The notes beneath the pieces are model-generated. The model saw only the letters and a program-made list of their open reading frames with translations. It was not told where the DNA came from and made no database searches. The translations under genes and the position numbers were made by a program. From the NCBI GenBank assembly GCA_913777465.1, contig CAJYRQ010000095.1, positions 1-64,000 of the forward strand: 64,000 nucleotides of DNA, given 5' to 3'. This DNA is from an uncultured Chryseobacterium sp. (GTDB taxonomy: Bacteria; Bacteroidota; Bacteroidia; Flavobacteriales; Weeksellaceae). Positions 8,141 to 16,822 of the stretch are shown here, piece after piece (position 1 is the stretch's first letter; each line of letters starts with the position of its first letter).

Positions 8141-9055
8141 TTGAGTACTTATTTAACCATATTAGGCTTTAATTCGGCGATTCCTACCGTCAACTCTTCC
8201 CCAACCGCCCAGTTCCTGGAAATGGAAGAGCGGTCTTTTCTGATTGATTGCGGGGAAGGAACGCAGGTTCAGCTGAGAAAAGCAAAGGCAAAATTTTCGA
8301 AAATCAACCATATTTTCATTTCCCATCTTCACGGGGACCATTGTTTCGGACTGCCGGGGCTTATTGCGTCTTTCAGGCTGTTGGGAAGGGAAACGCCGCT
8401 GCATGTGTACGGCCCAAAGGGAATTAAGAACATGCTGGAGACCATTTTTACAATTACGGAAACCCACCGCGTCTTTGAAGTGGTCTACCATGAGCTGGAT
8501 AAAAATTATTCAGAGAAAATCTATGAAGACAACAGGGTAGAGGTCTACACCATTCCTCTCGATCACAGGATCTACTGCAACGGCTATCTTTTCAGGGAGA
8601 AGCCGAAAGACCGGCACCTGAACATGAAGGAAATTGCCAAGTACGCCGAAATAGAAACCTGCGATTATCACAACATCAAAGCAGGAAAGGATTTTGTTCT
8701 AAGTGACGGCTACGTCCTTAAAAATGAAATACTGACCGTTGATCCGGCACCACCGGTTTCTTATGCCTTCTGCAGTGATACAAGGTATCTGGAAAGCGTT
8801 ATTCCGATTATCAAAAATGTTACGGTCCTTTACCACGAGTCTACTTTTCTGCACGATCTGAAAGAAATGGCCGATTACACCGGACATACCACTGCCCGGG
8901 AAGCTGCAGTCATTGCTCAGAAAGCGGAGGTGGGAAAACTGATTTTAGGGCATTTTTCCAACCGTTACGGAGACCTGACGGTATTTACGGATGAGGCCAG
9001 AGCCATTTTCCCGAATACTTTTTTACCCAAGGCGTTGGAGCCTGTAAAAATTTAG
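8141..9055 (+). CDS. rnz: Ribonuclease Z
   Basis: RNase Z removes the 3' trailer of tRNA precursors. The 304-residue protein has the metallo-beta-lactamase zinc motif SHLHGDHCFGLPGL (about 66-79), an N-terminal FLIDCGEGTQVQLRKAKAKFSKI, the HxxRIYCNGYLFREK exosite region, and late histidines in YHESTF and GHTTAREAA/LGHFSNRYGD. Length and motif order are those of the bacterial tRNase ZS family. The start is TTG: translation from it gives the expected MSTYLTILGFNSAIP, and the first in-frame ATG lies inside the conserved region. Confidence 0.95.
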   Translation: MSTYLTILGFNSAIPTVNSSPTAQFLEMEERSFLIDCGEGTQVQLRKAKAKFSKINHIFISHLHGDHCFGLPGLIASFRLLGRETPLHVYGPKGIKNMLETIFTITETHRVFEVVYHELDKNYSEKIYEDNRVEVYTIPLDHRIYCNGYLFREKPKDRHLNMKEIAKYAEIETCDYHNIKAGKDFVLSDGYVLKNEILTVDPAPPVSYAFCSDTRYLESVIPIIKNVTVLYHESTFLHDLKEMADYTGHTTAREAAVIAQKAEVGKLILGHFSNRYGDLTVFTDEARAIFPNTFLPKALEPVKI

Positions 9056-9065
9056 AAATTGAATA

Positions 9066-9833
9066 ATGAAGTTTGAAGAATTAAAAATCTTCCTGGATGA
9101 AAAGGCCGACCGGTACAACCAGCCGGAATTTATAGAGCATGATCCGATACAGATTCCGCATCGTTTTTCATTACAGCAGGATATTGAAATTGCGGGATTC
9201 CTGGCGGCGACCATTTCTTGGGGAAACCGGAAAGCAATCCTTAAATCTGCCAACAAGATGCTGGAGATCATGGGAAATTCACCGTATGATTTCGTGCTGA
9301 ACCATTCTGAAAAAGATTTGAAGGATATTCAGGATAAAAGCATTCACCGGACCTTTAACGGAGAAGATTTTATTTATTTTATCAGGCAGTTCAACAGGAT
9401 TTATACCGAAAATAAAAGCCTGGAAAACCTTTTTGCAGTCCGTGATACAGAAACCAATTTCGGACATGCCATCGAAAGGTTCAGGGCAAATTTTCTGGGA
9501 GTTGAGAAACACAGGAGCCACAAGCATGTAAGCTCGCCCTATAAAAATTCTTCCACCAAAAGAATCATCATGTTTCTTCGCTGGATGGTCCGTAAAGACA
9601 AACGCGGGGTGGATTTCGGAATCTGGGAAACAATCGATCCCAGGTACCTTTCGATTCCGCTGGATGTGCATACCGGGAATATTTCGCGGAAGCTGGGACT
9701 GATCTCCCGAACACAGAACGACTGGAAAACAGTGGAGGAACTGGATCTGGTGATCAGGACCTTCGACAATCAGGATCCTGCCAGATATGATTTTGCCCTT
9801 TTCGGCCTGGGAGTAACCAAAGAATTGCTATAA
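9066..9833 (+). CDS. TIGR02757 family protein
   Basis: The 255-residue protein matches the Bacteroidota TIGR02757 (DUF2400) family: HDPIQIPHRFSLQQDIEIAGFLAATISWGNRK near the N-terminus, MFLRWMVRKDKRGVDFGIW (about 178-198) and IPLDVHTGNISRKLGL. The R-x-DxGxW and PLDxHT pieces recall the HhH-GPD DNA glycosylase fold, but no reaction has been assigned as far as I know. It starts 10 nt after rnz ends and is probably co-transcribed with it and with the next gene. Confidence 0.85.
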   Translation: MKFEELKIFLDEKADRYNQPEFIEHDPIQIPHRFSLQQDIEIAGFLAATISWGNRKAILKSANKMLEIMGNSPYDFVLNHSEKDLKDIQDKSIHRTFNGEDFIYFIRQFNRIYTENKSLENLFAVRDTETNFGHAIERFRANFLGVEKHRSHKHVSSPYKNSSTKRIIMFLRWMVRKDKRGVDFGIWETIDPRYLSIPLDVHTGNISRKLGLISRTQNDWKTVEELDLVIRTFDNQDPARYDFALFGLGVTKELL

Positions 9834-9847
9834 AAAAACATAACACA

Positions 9848-10378
9848 ATGAAAAAGTACGAAGAAAAAACAGAGGCCTTAGAAAAAATTGCAAACGGAAT
9901 TACCTGGTGGATCGGTTCGATACCTTCGCTCATTGCCCATACGTTATTTTTTATCATCTCTTTCCTTCTGCCGGTGCTGCATCTGGTAGAGTTCGACAAA
10001 ATGCTGCTGATCCTGACAACGGTGGTTTCGCTGGAAGCCATCTATCTGGCGATCTTTATCCAGATGTCGGTCAATAAAAGCCACGAAAAAATTGAGGACA
10101 TTCAGGAAGATATTGAAGACATTCAGGAAGACATTGAGGAAATCAGTGAAGACATTGAAGAGATCAGCGAGGACATCGAAGAAATTAATGAAGACATCGA
10201 AGACATCCAGGAAGATATTGAGGAAATCAATGAAGAGGAGGATGACGAAGACCACAGCGAAAGGGCTAAGAATGTGATGCTGAAAAGCAATGTAAGCTCC
10301 AACAAAAACGAAATAAAAGCATTAAAAGACAAAATCGAGGAGCTGCAGAACATGATTGATGAACTGAAAAGGGAATGA
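9848..10378 (+). CDS. DUF1003-like membrane protein with acidic heptad repeat
   Basis: The 176-residue protein has an N-terminal pair of hydrophobic helices (about 25-50 and 55-78) resembling the DUF1003 region (IANGITWWIGSIPSLIAHT, then LTTVVSLEAIYLAIFIQMS). Residues 82-130 are seven consecutive heptads of the form IE(D/E)I(Q/S/N)ED, with Ile at both core positions and Asp/Glu nearly everywhere else. An acidic EEEDDEDH stretch and a second, mixed-charge coiled coil (KNEIKALKDKIEELQNMIDELKRE) follow. I infer a membrane-anchored oligomeric cytoplasmic stalk. It starts 14 nt after the TIGR02757 gene. Confidence 0.7.
   Translation: MKKYEEKTEALEKIANGITWWIGSIPSLIAHTLFFIISFLLPVLHLVEFDKMLLILTTVVSLEAIYLAIFIQMSVNKSHEKIEDIQEDIEDIQEDIEEISEDIEEISEDIEEINEDIEDIQEDIEEINEEEDDEDHSERAKNVMLKSNVSSNKNEIKALKDKIEELQNMIDELKRE
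10091..10237 (+). repeat. In-frame 21-bp tandem repeat encoding seven acidic heptads
   Basis: Seven degenerate 21-bp units code for IEDIQED, IEDIQED, IEEISED, IEEISED, IEEINED, IEDIQED, IEEINEE. Codons vary (att/atc, gaa/gag, gac/gat) while the protein pattern stays, so the heptad is under selection rather than a fresh slippage product. Confidence 0.85.
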
Positions 10379-10410
10379 AATACTCCTTCAGGAATAAAAT
10401 AATACGGAGA

Positions 10411-10435
10411 GGCTGATAATTTTTATCAGTCTTTT
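10411..10435 (+). terminator. Terminator after the DUF1003-like gene
   Basis: GCTGATAA and TTATCAGT (within 10412-10431) form a short hairpin followed by a CTTTTTCG T-rich tail. Confidence 0.6.
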
Positions 10436-10538
10436 TCGTTTATATAGATATATTATCTCCGCTCCCGAATTTTTAAAGAGAATTAAATTTTTAATAAAAA
10501 TGAATAGCTTTTTAAAGAAATTTTAATTAAAAAATCAT

Positions 10539-10546
10539 TATTTTTG
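10539..10546 (+). promoter_or_regulatory. -7 box of the first anchor-L gene
   Basis: TATTTTTG matches TAnnTTTG. Its final TTG (10544) happens to be in frame with the downstream gene and could be mistaken for a start codon. The real ATG at 10562 lies 15 nt after the box, so the leader is only about 10 nt. Confidence 0.5.
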
Positions 10547-10561
10547 AACAAACAATATCAA

Positions 10562-12928
10562 ATGTTAAATTATAGACTGAAAAACTACTATTTTATCTTA
10601 GCATTCCTCACTTTCTCAGCATCGTTGCTGGGGCAGCGTAAAGCGCCTAAAAATATTGTAACTTCGGTTAACAATAAGGCAGGTGTCTTCATTGATGTAA
10701 ATGCAGCCGGTTACACACCGTCGACCTTTACTGCAGAGCAGCTGGTAAAAAATATCCTGATCAACGGCGGATCCACCTGTTCGGTTCCGAATGTATCCAA
10801 TGTTACGGTGACACCCAATCAGCCGGCTACCGATAATGACAGGTTTTGGGGATATTTCCACAAAGGAACCACCAATTTTCCTTTTACAGATGGAATTGTT
10901 TTAACTACCGGTTATGCAAGGCAGGCCGGGAACACGGCTTCTTCTGTAAGCATGCCGGTAACGGGAGCGGGACAGGATGATCCGGATCTCTTGGCAGCGG
11001 TACCGAATACCAGCACCGATCCTAATGATCATTACCGTGACAATGTCATGCTCGAATTTGATTTCGTACCGAATTCCAGTCAGGTTAAATTCAATTATAT
11101 TTTCGCTTCCGAAGAATATACGGGCTCGTATCCCTGCCAATATTCGGATGCTTTTGCCTTGTTGATCAAGCCTACCGCCGGAGGACCGTATGTAAATGTG
11201 GCCGTTCTTCCGGGAGGAGCAGGTCCGGTATCGATGACCAATATTCACCCGGCTATTTCGGGAGTATGCCCTGCGATCAACGAAACCTATTTTGCAGGAT
11301 ATAATTCTGCGTCTAATATCGTAACCAATTATGAAGGACGGACGGTTCCTTTAACGGCCACGGCCACCGTAACGCCGGGCGTTTCATATCATTTCAAGAT
11401 GGTTCTTTCGGATTTCAGGGATACCGCATTCGATTCTGCCGTATTCATCGAAGGAGGATCTTTCGATATAGGGATCCAGCTTGTAGACGGAAGCGGAGCG
11501 GTTTTGCCAAGCTCACTGAATGTTTGCGACAATGCGCCTCAGACTTTGGTTGCCCAGGTTTCGAATGTTACAGGTCTTACCTACCAATGGTTCAAGGACG
11601 GAGTAGCCATACCCGGTGCTACGAGCGGTACCTACATTGCCACAGCACCCGGAGTATACGAAGTAAAGGTAATGGTTCCAGGAAATACCTGTCCCGCATC
11701 TGCAACGATCACCATTGTAGGCGGTACGACACCGCCAGCCCAGGATGCTACCCTGAAACTTTGTACGACACCGACAACGCCTAATTTTAACCTGAATAAT
11801 GCAACGCCTCTGATCACGACTTCTACAACGGCAGTTGTCCGTTATTATGTCAACCAGGCGGATGCTACGGCAGGGAACACCAATTATCTTTCCACAGCAG
11901 CCATGACCAGCTACAACGGTACCGACGGCCAGTTACTTTATGTTGTGGTTTCCAATGGCGCTTTCTGTAAAAAGATGGTTACTTTAACCTTAAAAAAAGA
12001 AGCGACTCCGGTAGCACAGCTTACGGCTACCAAAACAAAAATCTGTCTGGGTGAATCCACAACCCTGACTGCAGCAAACGGTGTAACTTACCAGTGGACA
12101 GGTCTTACGGGAACGGGTTCTACGTATACCGTTTCCCCGACACAGACGACTACGTATACGGTATATCCGATCGGTGCTCAGGGATGTAAGCCTTCACAGC
12201 CGGCCACCATCACCATTGAAGTGGTACCTGCCATCAAATCCAATCTTTCGGGCGGAATGATCTGCCAGGGAGATGCGATTACCCTGGACGCAGGAGCAGG
12301 TCCCAATTATGTTTACTTATGGAGCACGGGAGCTACCACGCAGACCATCTCTGTGAATACACCGGGGACTTATAAAGTAACCATTACCAACGGCGTCTGT
12401 TCAAAGGATTTTACAACACAGGTCATCCAGGCCGTTATTCCGGAAATCATTAACGTTAATTATAATGAAAACGGAACAATGATTATCACGGCAAGCAACC
12501 CGAGCAACGGAGCGTTGGAATATTCTATCGACAACGGCCTGACGTGGCAGAATTCAAATACCTTTACCAATGTTCCGAGAAATAAGGTGGTTTCCATCAG
12601 GGTACGGGTAAAGAAAACAAGCTGTGTAGGCTTCCTGGAATATTTTACTTTCGTGATGCAGAATGTTATTACGCCGAACGGGGATAACATCAATGACATT
12701 ATCGATTTCAGGGGCGTAAATGATAATAAAGATTTTAAGGCTTCCATCTTCGACCGTTACGGAAAAGAAGTATACCGTGAAAGCAAACTGCAGCCTTACT
12801 GGGACGGATATTTCCAGGGTAAACGCCTGAATACCGCTTCATACTGGTATCAGGTAAGCTTTGAAGATCCGGCCAGTAAAAAACCGGTGGTAAAAACCGG
12901 ATGGATTTTGCTGAAGAATTTCGAATAA
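10562..12928 (+). CDS. Choice-of-anchor L domain surface protein, T9SS type B (paralogue 1)
   Basis: The 788-residue protein has a signal peptide (MLNYRLKNYYFILAFLTF, cleaved near LLGQ), then the choice-of-anchor L domain (about 30-310: AGVFIDVNAAGYTPSTFT, FNYIFASEEYTGSYPC, YHFKMVLSDFRDTAFDSAVF). Ig-like or PKD-like modules follow (VCDNAPQTLVAQV, ICLGESTTLTAANGVTYQW, ICQGDAITLDAGAGPNY). It ends with the gliding-associated type B signal (ITPNGDNINDIIDF, FDRYGKEVY, GWILLKNFE) for export by T9SS. It is probably an adhesin on the cell surface. I chose ATG 10562 over TTG 10544 because the TTG is part of the -7 box. It is first of three tandem paralogues. Confidence 0.9.
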   Translation: MLNYRLKNYYFILAFLTFSASLLGQRKAPKNIVTSVNNKAGVFIDVNAAGYTPSTFTAEQLVKNILINGGSTCSVPNVSNVTVTPNQPATDNDRFWGYFHKGTTNFPFTDGIVLTTGYARQAGNTASSVSMPVTGAGQDDPDLLAAVPNTSTDPNDHYRDNVMLEFDFVPNSSQVKFNYIFASEEYTGSYPCQYSDAFALLIKPTAGGPYVNVAVLPGGAGPVSMTNIHPAISGVCPAINETYFAGYNSASNIVTNYEGRTVPLTATATVTPGVSYHFKMVLSDFRDTAFDSAVFIEGGSFDIGIQLVDGSGAVLPSSLNVCDNAPQTLVAQVSNVTGLTYQWFKDGVAIPGATSGTYIATAPGVYEVKVMVPGNTCPASATITIVGGTTPPAQDATLKLCTTPTTPNFNLNNATPLITTSTTAVVRYYVNQADATAGNTNYLSTAAMTSYNGTDGQLLYVVVSNGAFCKKMVTLTLKKEATPVAQLTATKTKICLGESTTLTAANGVTYQWTGLTGTGSTYTVSPTQTTTYTVYPIGAQGCKPSQPATITIEVVPAIKSNLSGGMICQGDAITLDAGAGPNYVYLWSTGATTQTISVNTPGTYKVTITNGVCSKDFTTQVIQAVIPEIINVNYNENGTMIITASNPSNGALEYSIDNGLTWQNSNTFTNVPRNKVVSIRVRVKKTSCVGFLEYFTFVMQNVITPNGDNINDIIDFRGVNDNKDFKASIFDRYGKEVYRESKLQPYWDGYFQGKRLNTASYWYQVSFEDPASKKPVVKTGWILLKNFE

Positions 12929-12947
12929 TATTTTAATGATATCTGGA

Positions 12948-12975
12948 AAAGGCCGACAATTTGTCGGCCTTTTTC
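12948..12975 (+). terminator. Terminator after paralogue 1
   Basis: AAAGGCCGACAA and TTGTCGGCCTTT form a strong perfect hairpin with almost no loop, followed by more T residues. Confidence 0.85.
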
Positions 12976-13050
12976 CCGTTTTAAAAGAATGAAAATTAAT
13001 CTTTTTACGATAAAATTAATTGTATTAACGGCAATGCAATTTACCGGGAA

Positions 13051-13082
13051 TTGTAATTCAATTAAAAAAAATAGTATTTTTG
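13051..13082 (+). promoter_or_regulatory. Bacteroidota promoter (TTG-N21-TATTTTTG) of paralogue 2
   Basis: TTG (13051-13053) and TATTTTTG (13075-13082) are separated by 21 nt, the expected -33/-7 spacing. The ATG at 13099 is 16 nt past the box, matching the very short leaders of the two other paralogues. Confidence 0.65.
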
Positions 13083-13098
13083 TTTAAAATAATATAAA

Positions 13099-16000
13099 AT
13101 GTTAGATAGGAGGACAAAAAATTTATTTTTGGCTTTGTTTTTAATTTTTGCAGCAGGTTTCCTTTCTGCCCAGAGCAGGGAAGGAAAAGGCGTTGTAAGT
13201 AAAAAAACGACGGAAAATATGAAGGCCGGCGCTTTCATTGATGTGAATACCGCCGCATATCCGGAATCCGGTTTCAGCATCAGCCAGCTGGTAAAAGACG
13301 TGCTGATCAGCGGTGGATCCACCTGCTCAGCAGCCAACGTAACCAATGTGGCCGTTTCTCCGAATTTAGCAGTGACCAACCAGAACAGAAGCTGGGGGTA
13401 TTTTAATAAAGCAACTACCAACTTTCCTTTCGACAAAGGAATTGTCCTTACCACAGGCTACGCGAGAAAAGCGGGAAATGATCTTCAGGGAACGCTGAGT
13501 GATGCCCTGGGTTCAGGCGGGGACGCGGATCTGGCGGCAGCGTTGGGAGTTCCGAATAACCAGCTCAATGATGCCACCTACATCGAATTCGATTTCGTTC
13601 CGGCTTCTACCAAAGTTACCTTCAGATATCTTTTCGCTTCCAAAGAATACCAGACCAATTTCCCGTGTACCATCAGTGACGGTTTTGCCCTGCTGCTGAA
13701 AAGGGTAGGAGATCCTTATACCAACCTTGCCGTTCTCCCGGGAGGAGCCGGACCGGTAAGTGTGACGAACATTCACCCGGCTACCCAATATCAGACCGGT
13801 GCACCACTGTCCTGCGGGGCAGCCAATGTTTCTTATTTCGGAGGTTACAATATTCCTCAGGTGGAAACTAACTTCAACGGCCGTACAGTCCCTTTAACGG
13901 CTACTGCTACCGTAATTCCGGGTCAGACCTATCATTTCAAAATGGTTCTGGCAGATTACCAGGATTCCAACTTCGATTCTGCAGTTTTCCTTGAAGCAGG
14001 ATCTTTTGATATAGGCGTTCAGCTTTTGAATCCTGCTGGAGTAGCCCTTCCTTCATCTATTAATGTTTGTGATAATGCACCGCAGACCTTTACGGCTTCA
14101 GTGCAGGGAGGGGGCGCCACTTACCAATGGTCGTTAAACGGTAATATAATTCCCGGTGCCAATCAGCCTTCTTATACGGCTACTCAGCCCGGCACTTACA
14201 GTGTTCAGGTATTTTTACCGGGCAATACCTGTCCGGGGACCGCTTCCGTAACAGTTGTCGGCGGCACATCGCCTACTGTGCAGAATGCCACGCTTACAGC
14301 CTGTTATACCCAGGGGAATGCAACGTTTAATTTAACCTCAGCACAGAGCTCCATCAGTACAACGCCGGGTGCTACTTTTTCTTACTACATCAACCAATCC
14401 GATGCCCTGGCCGGAAATACAAATACCATTCCGACACCGACTGCTTTTCCAAGTGCGGGACAAACCGTCTATGTACTGGTGAAAAACGGTTTCTGTTCTA
14501 AAGTTGCCGAATTACAGTTGGTAAAAGCCGCTCAGATTACCGCAACGATTGCGGCACCGGGAGTTCTGACCTGCGCCAATCCACAGCTTACCCTCAATGC
14601 TTCCGGCTCGGTTTATCCTACGGGATCTACTTTCAGCTGGACAACGGCCAACGGAAATATTGTTTCCGGAGCCAATACTTTAAATCCGGTGGTAAATGCG
14701 GCGGGAACCTATACCTTAACCATTTCAAACACCTATCAGCCCGGAAATTTAACCTGTACCAATGCAGCCAGTGTTACGGTAACGGGAGACAGCGCGCCAC
14801 CGACCACAGGAGTAACGGCGTCCAAAACGCTGATCTGTTCCGGTGAATCCGTTACTTTAACGGCTTCCGGAGGTACTACCTACAACTGGACAGGACTTAC
14901 AGGCAACGGAGCTACCCAGACGGTTTCTCCTACCACCACCACCACTTATACCGTAACTGCGGTAGGTGCAAACGGCTGTGTTTCCCAGACTCCGGCCACC
15001 ATTACCATACAGGTGACCCAGCCGATTACGGTAAATAATGCCACTTTGGTAAAATGCTACCAGCAGGGCGGAATCAATTATAACTTAACGGAAGCCCAGC
15101 CTCAGATTACAACGGCTTCAGGTGTTACGTTCGCCTATTATCTGAACTTGGCAGATGCCAATGCGGGAAATGCCAACACCATTGCGAATCCTGCATCTTT
15201 TAACAGTGCCGGGGGACAGACAATCTATGTTTTAGTAACCAATGGCGGATGCCGAAACGTAGTAACACTGCAACTTTCGGCAACGGCACAAACCACTTTA
15301 ACCATCAGTCCGCCGCAGCAGATTACCTGTACAACCCCACAGCTGACGCTGAATGCAAGCTCGTCCGTAATTCCTTCAGGATATTCAATTGCCTGGACAA
15401 CCTCCGGTGGAGGAAACATCGTTTCAGGAGGAAATACTTTAACGCCTGTAGTGAATGCCGGCGGGGTGTATACCTTAACGGTAACCAGTGTGAATCTTCC
15501 CAATAACCTCAATTGTTCTTATACGGCAAGTGTTACGGTAACCCAGAATACAACAGCTCCGGTAGCGGCTCTGACCTCTACCGCGTTGCAGATCTGCCCG
15601 GGAGAATCGGTCACTTTAACTGCTTCGGGAGGGGTTACCTATAACTGGGGCGGAGGCCTTGCCGGAAACGGAAATACCCAGGTGGTTTCTCCTGCAAATA
15701 CAACCACTTACACCGTATCTGCGGTAGGGGCGAACGGTTGTGTCTCAACAACTCCTGCAACCATTACCATTGTTGTGGGTCCTCCGGTAGCAGTGCTTGC
15801 CGCTTCAAAATCCAAAATATGTGTAGGCGAATCCGTTACTTTAACGGCGACCGGCGGGGTTACTTACGAATGGATAGGCCTTCCGGGCAACGGAAATACA
15901 CAGATCGTATCGCCAACCGTGACTACAACATATTCTGTTTTTGCTTTAGGCGGAAACGGCTGTAAAGTGGCTAATCCGACTTCGATTACCATCGAAGTGG

Positions 16001-16704
16001 TACCGGCAATTGTTTCTACCTTACAGGATGTTTATGCGTGTGCCGGAGACAGCGCGATCTTAGATGCTGGAGCAGGACCGAATTACACTTATTTATGGAA
16101 TACGGGAGCCACAACGCAGACTATTTCGGTAACTACTCCGGGTACGTATTCAGTGACCATCAGCAACGGAACATGCTCTAAAGTATATTCTGCCCAGCTG
16201 ATCAATCCGGCATTGCCGCAGTTTACAAACATTACTTATGAAAAGAACGTCCTTACCCTTACCGCTACGAATCCTTCCAACGGGACGCTGGAATATTCCA
16301 TCAACGGAGGAGTCAACTGGCAGGCGTCCAATATTTTCTATAATGTACTGGACAATACCAATTATACATTGCTTGTAAGAGTAAAAGATGCCAAATGCTT
16401 TACCTCTCTTTCATTCTTTACCTTTGTCGTAACCAATGCCATTACGCCGAATTTAGACGGTAAAAACGATACAGTGGACTTCACGGGAATCAGTACTTAC
16501 AACAATTTTGCGGCTTCCATTTTCGATAGGTACGGACAGGAGGTATTCAAAGCCGGAAAAAACAATACCGTCTGGAACGGAATGCTGCGGGGAGGCCTTA
16601 TACTTCCTACGGCAACCTATTGGTATCGCGTACAGTGGGAAAACCCGGCAAGTAAGCAATTGGAGCTCCGAAGCGGATGGATTTTGCTAAAAAACAGAAA
16701 TTAA
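13099..16704 (+). CDS. Choice-of-anchor L domain surface protein, T9SS type B (paralogue 2, enlarged)
   Basis: The 1201-residue protein has the same order as its neighbours: signal peptide (cleaved near LSAQ), choice-of-anchor L domain (about 40-315), Ig/PKD-like modules, and the type B C-terminal signal (ITPNLDGKNDTVDF, FDRYGQEVF, GWILLKNRN). It is about 400 residues longer because the middle holds two copies of a 250-residue unit (starting NATLTACYTQG and NATLVKCYQQG), each containing an LTLNAS ... NAxGxYTLT module and an ICxGESVTLTASGG module, plus one more such module. It is predicted to be exported by T9SS and attached at the surface; the ligand is unknown. It has its own promoter and terminator. 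Confidence 0.92.
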   Translation: MLDRRTKNLFLALFLIFAAGFLSAQSREGKGVVSKKTTENMKAGAFIDVNTAAYPESGFSISQLVKDVLISGGSTCSAANVTNVAVSPNLAVTNQNRSWGYFNKATTNFPFDKGIVLTTGYARKAGNDLQGTLSDALGSGGDADLAAALGVPNNQLNDATYIEFDFVPASTKVTFRYLFASKEYQTNFPCTISDGFALLLKRVGDPYTNLAVLPGGAGPVSVTNIHPATQYQTGAPLSCGAANVSYFGGYNIPQVETNFNGRTVPLTATATVIPGQTYHFKMVLADYQDSNFDSAVFLEAGSFDIGVQLLNPAGVALPSSINVCDNAPQTFTASVQGGGATYQWSLNGNIIPGANQPSYTATQPGTYSVQVFLPGNTCPGTASVTVVGGTSPTVQNATLTACYTQGNATFNLTSAQSSISTTPGATFSYYINQSDALAGNTNTIPTPTAFPSAGQTVYVLVKNGFCSKVAELQLVKAAQITATIAAPGVLTCANPQLTLNASGSVYPTGSTFSWTTANGNIVSGANTLNPVVNAAGTYTLTISNTYQPGNLTCTNAASVTVTGDSAPPTTGVTASKTLICSGESVTLTASGGTTYNWTGLTGNGATQTVSPTTTTTYTVTAVGANGCVSQTPATITIQVTQPITVNNATLVKCYQQGGINYNLTEAQPQITTASGVTFAYYLNLADANAGNANTIANPASFNSAGGQTIYVLVTNGGCRNVVTLQLSATAQTTLTISPPQQITCTTPQLTLNASSSVIPSGYSIAWTTSGGGNIVSGGNTLTPVVNAGGVYTLTVTSVNLPNNLNCSYTASVTVTQNTTAPVAALTSTALQICPGESVTLTASGGVTYNWGGGLAGNGNTQVVSPANTTTYTVSAVGANGCVSTTPATITIVVGPPVAVLAASKSKICVGESVTLTATGGVTYEWIGLPGNGNTQIVSPTVTTTYSVFALGGNGCKVANPTSITIEVVPAIVSTLQDVYACAGDSAILDAGAGPNYTYLWNTGATTQTISVTTPGTYSVTISNGTCSKVYSAQLINPALPQFTNITYEKNVLTLTATNPSNGTLEYSINGGVNWQASNIFYNVLDNTNYTLLVRVKDAKCFTSLSFFTFVVTNAITPNLDGKNDTVDFTGISTYNNFAASIFDRYGQEVFKAGKNNTVWNGMLRGGLILPTATYWYRVQWENPASKQLELRSGWILLKNRN
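14281..15780 (+). repeat. Internal 750-bp duplication within paralogue 2
   Basis: The segment from about 14281 to 15030 is repeated from about 15031 to 15780, judged by the aligned protein blocks NATL-C-Y-QG, YVLV-NG-C, PQLTLNAS, NIVSG-NTL-PVVNA and GANGCVS-TPATITI. Copies differ at many sites, so the duplication is not recent. Confidence 0.8.
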
Positions 16705-16720
16705 AAGATATTTAAATTAC

Positions 16721-16747
16721 AACCTCTCATTTTGAGAGGTTTTTTTA
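16721..16747 (+). terminator. Terminator after paralogue 2
   Basis: AACCTCTCA and TGAGAGGTT (16721-16740) form a hairpin followed by seven T. Confidence 0.85.
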
Positions 16748-16799
16748 TTATTTCTTCATAAAAAAGCTAATTATATATGCGATTTATGCAGAAAAAAAT

Positions 16800-16807
16800 T
16801 AAATTTG
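16800..16807 (+). promoter_or_regulatory. -7 box of paralogue 3
   Basis: TAAATTTG matches TAnnTTTG. As in paralogue 1 its TTG (16805) is in frame with the gene, but the ATG at 16823 is the likelier start. Confidence 0.5.
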
Positions 16808-16822
16808 TTAAAACGAAATATT

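Noticed and set aside
10123-10353. A serine-rich minus-strand frame (LISSMSSLISSMSS repeats)
   Set aside because: It is the complement of the acidic heptad repeat in the DUF1003-like gene; the periodic DNA gives periodic nonsense on the other strand.
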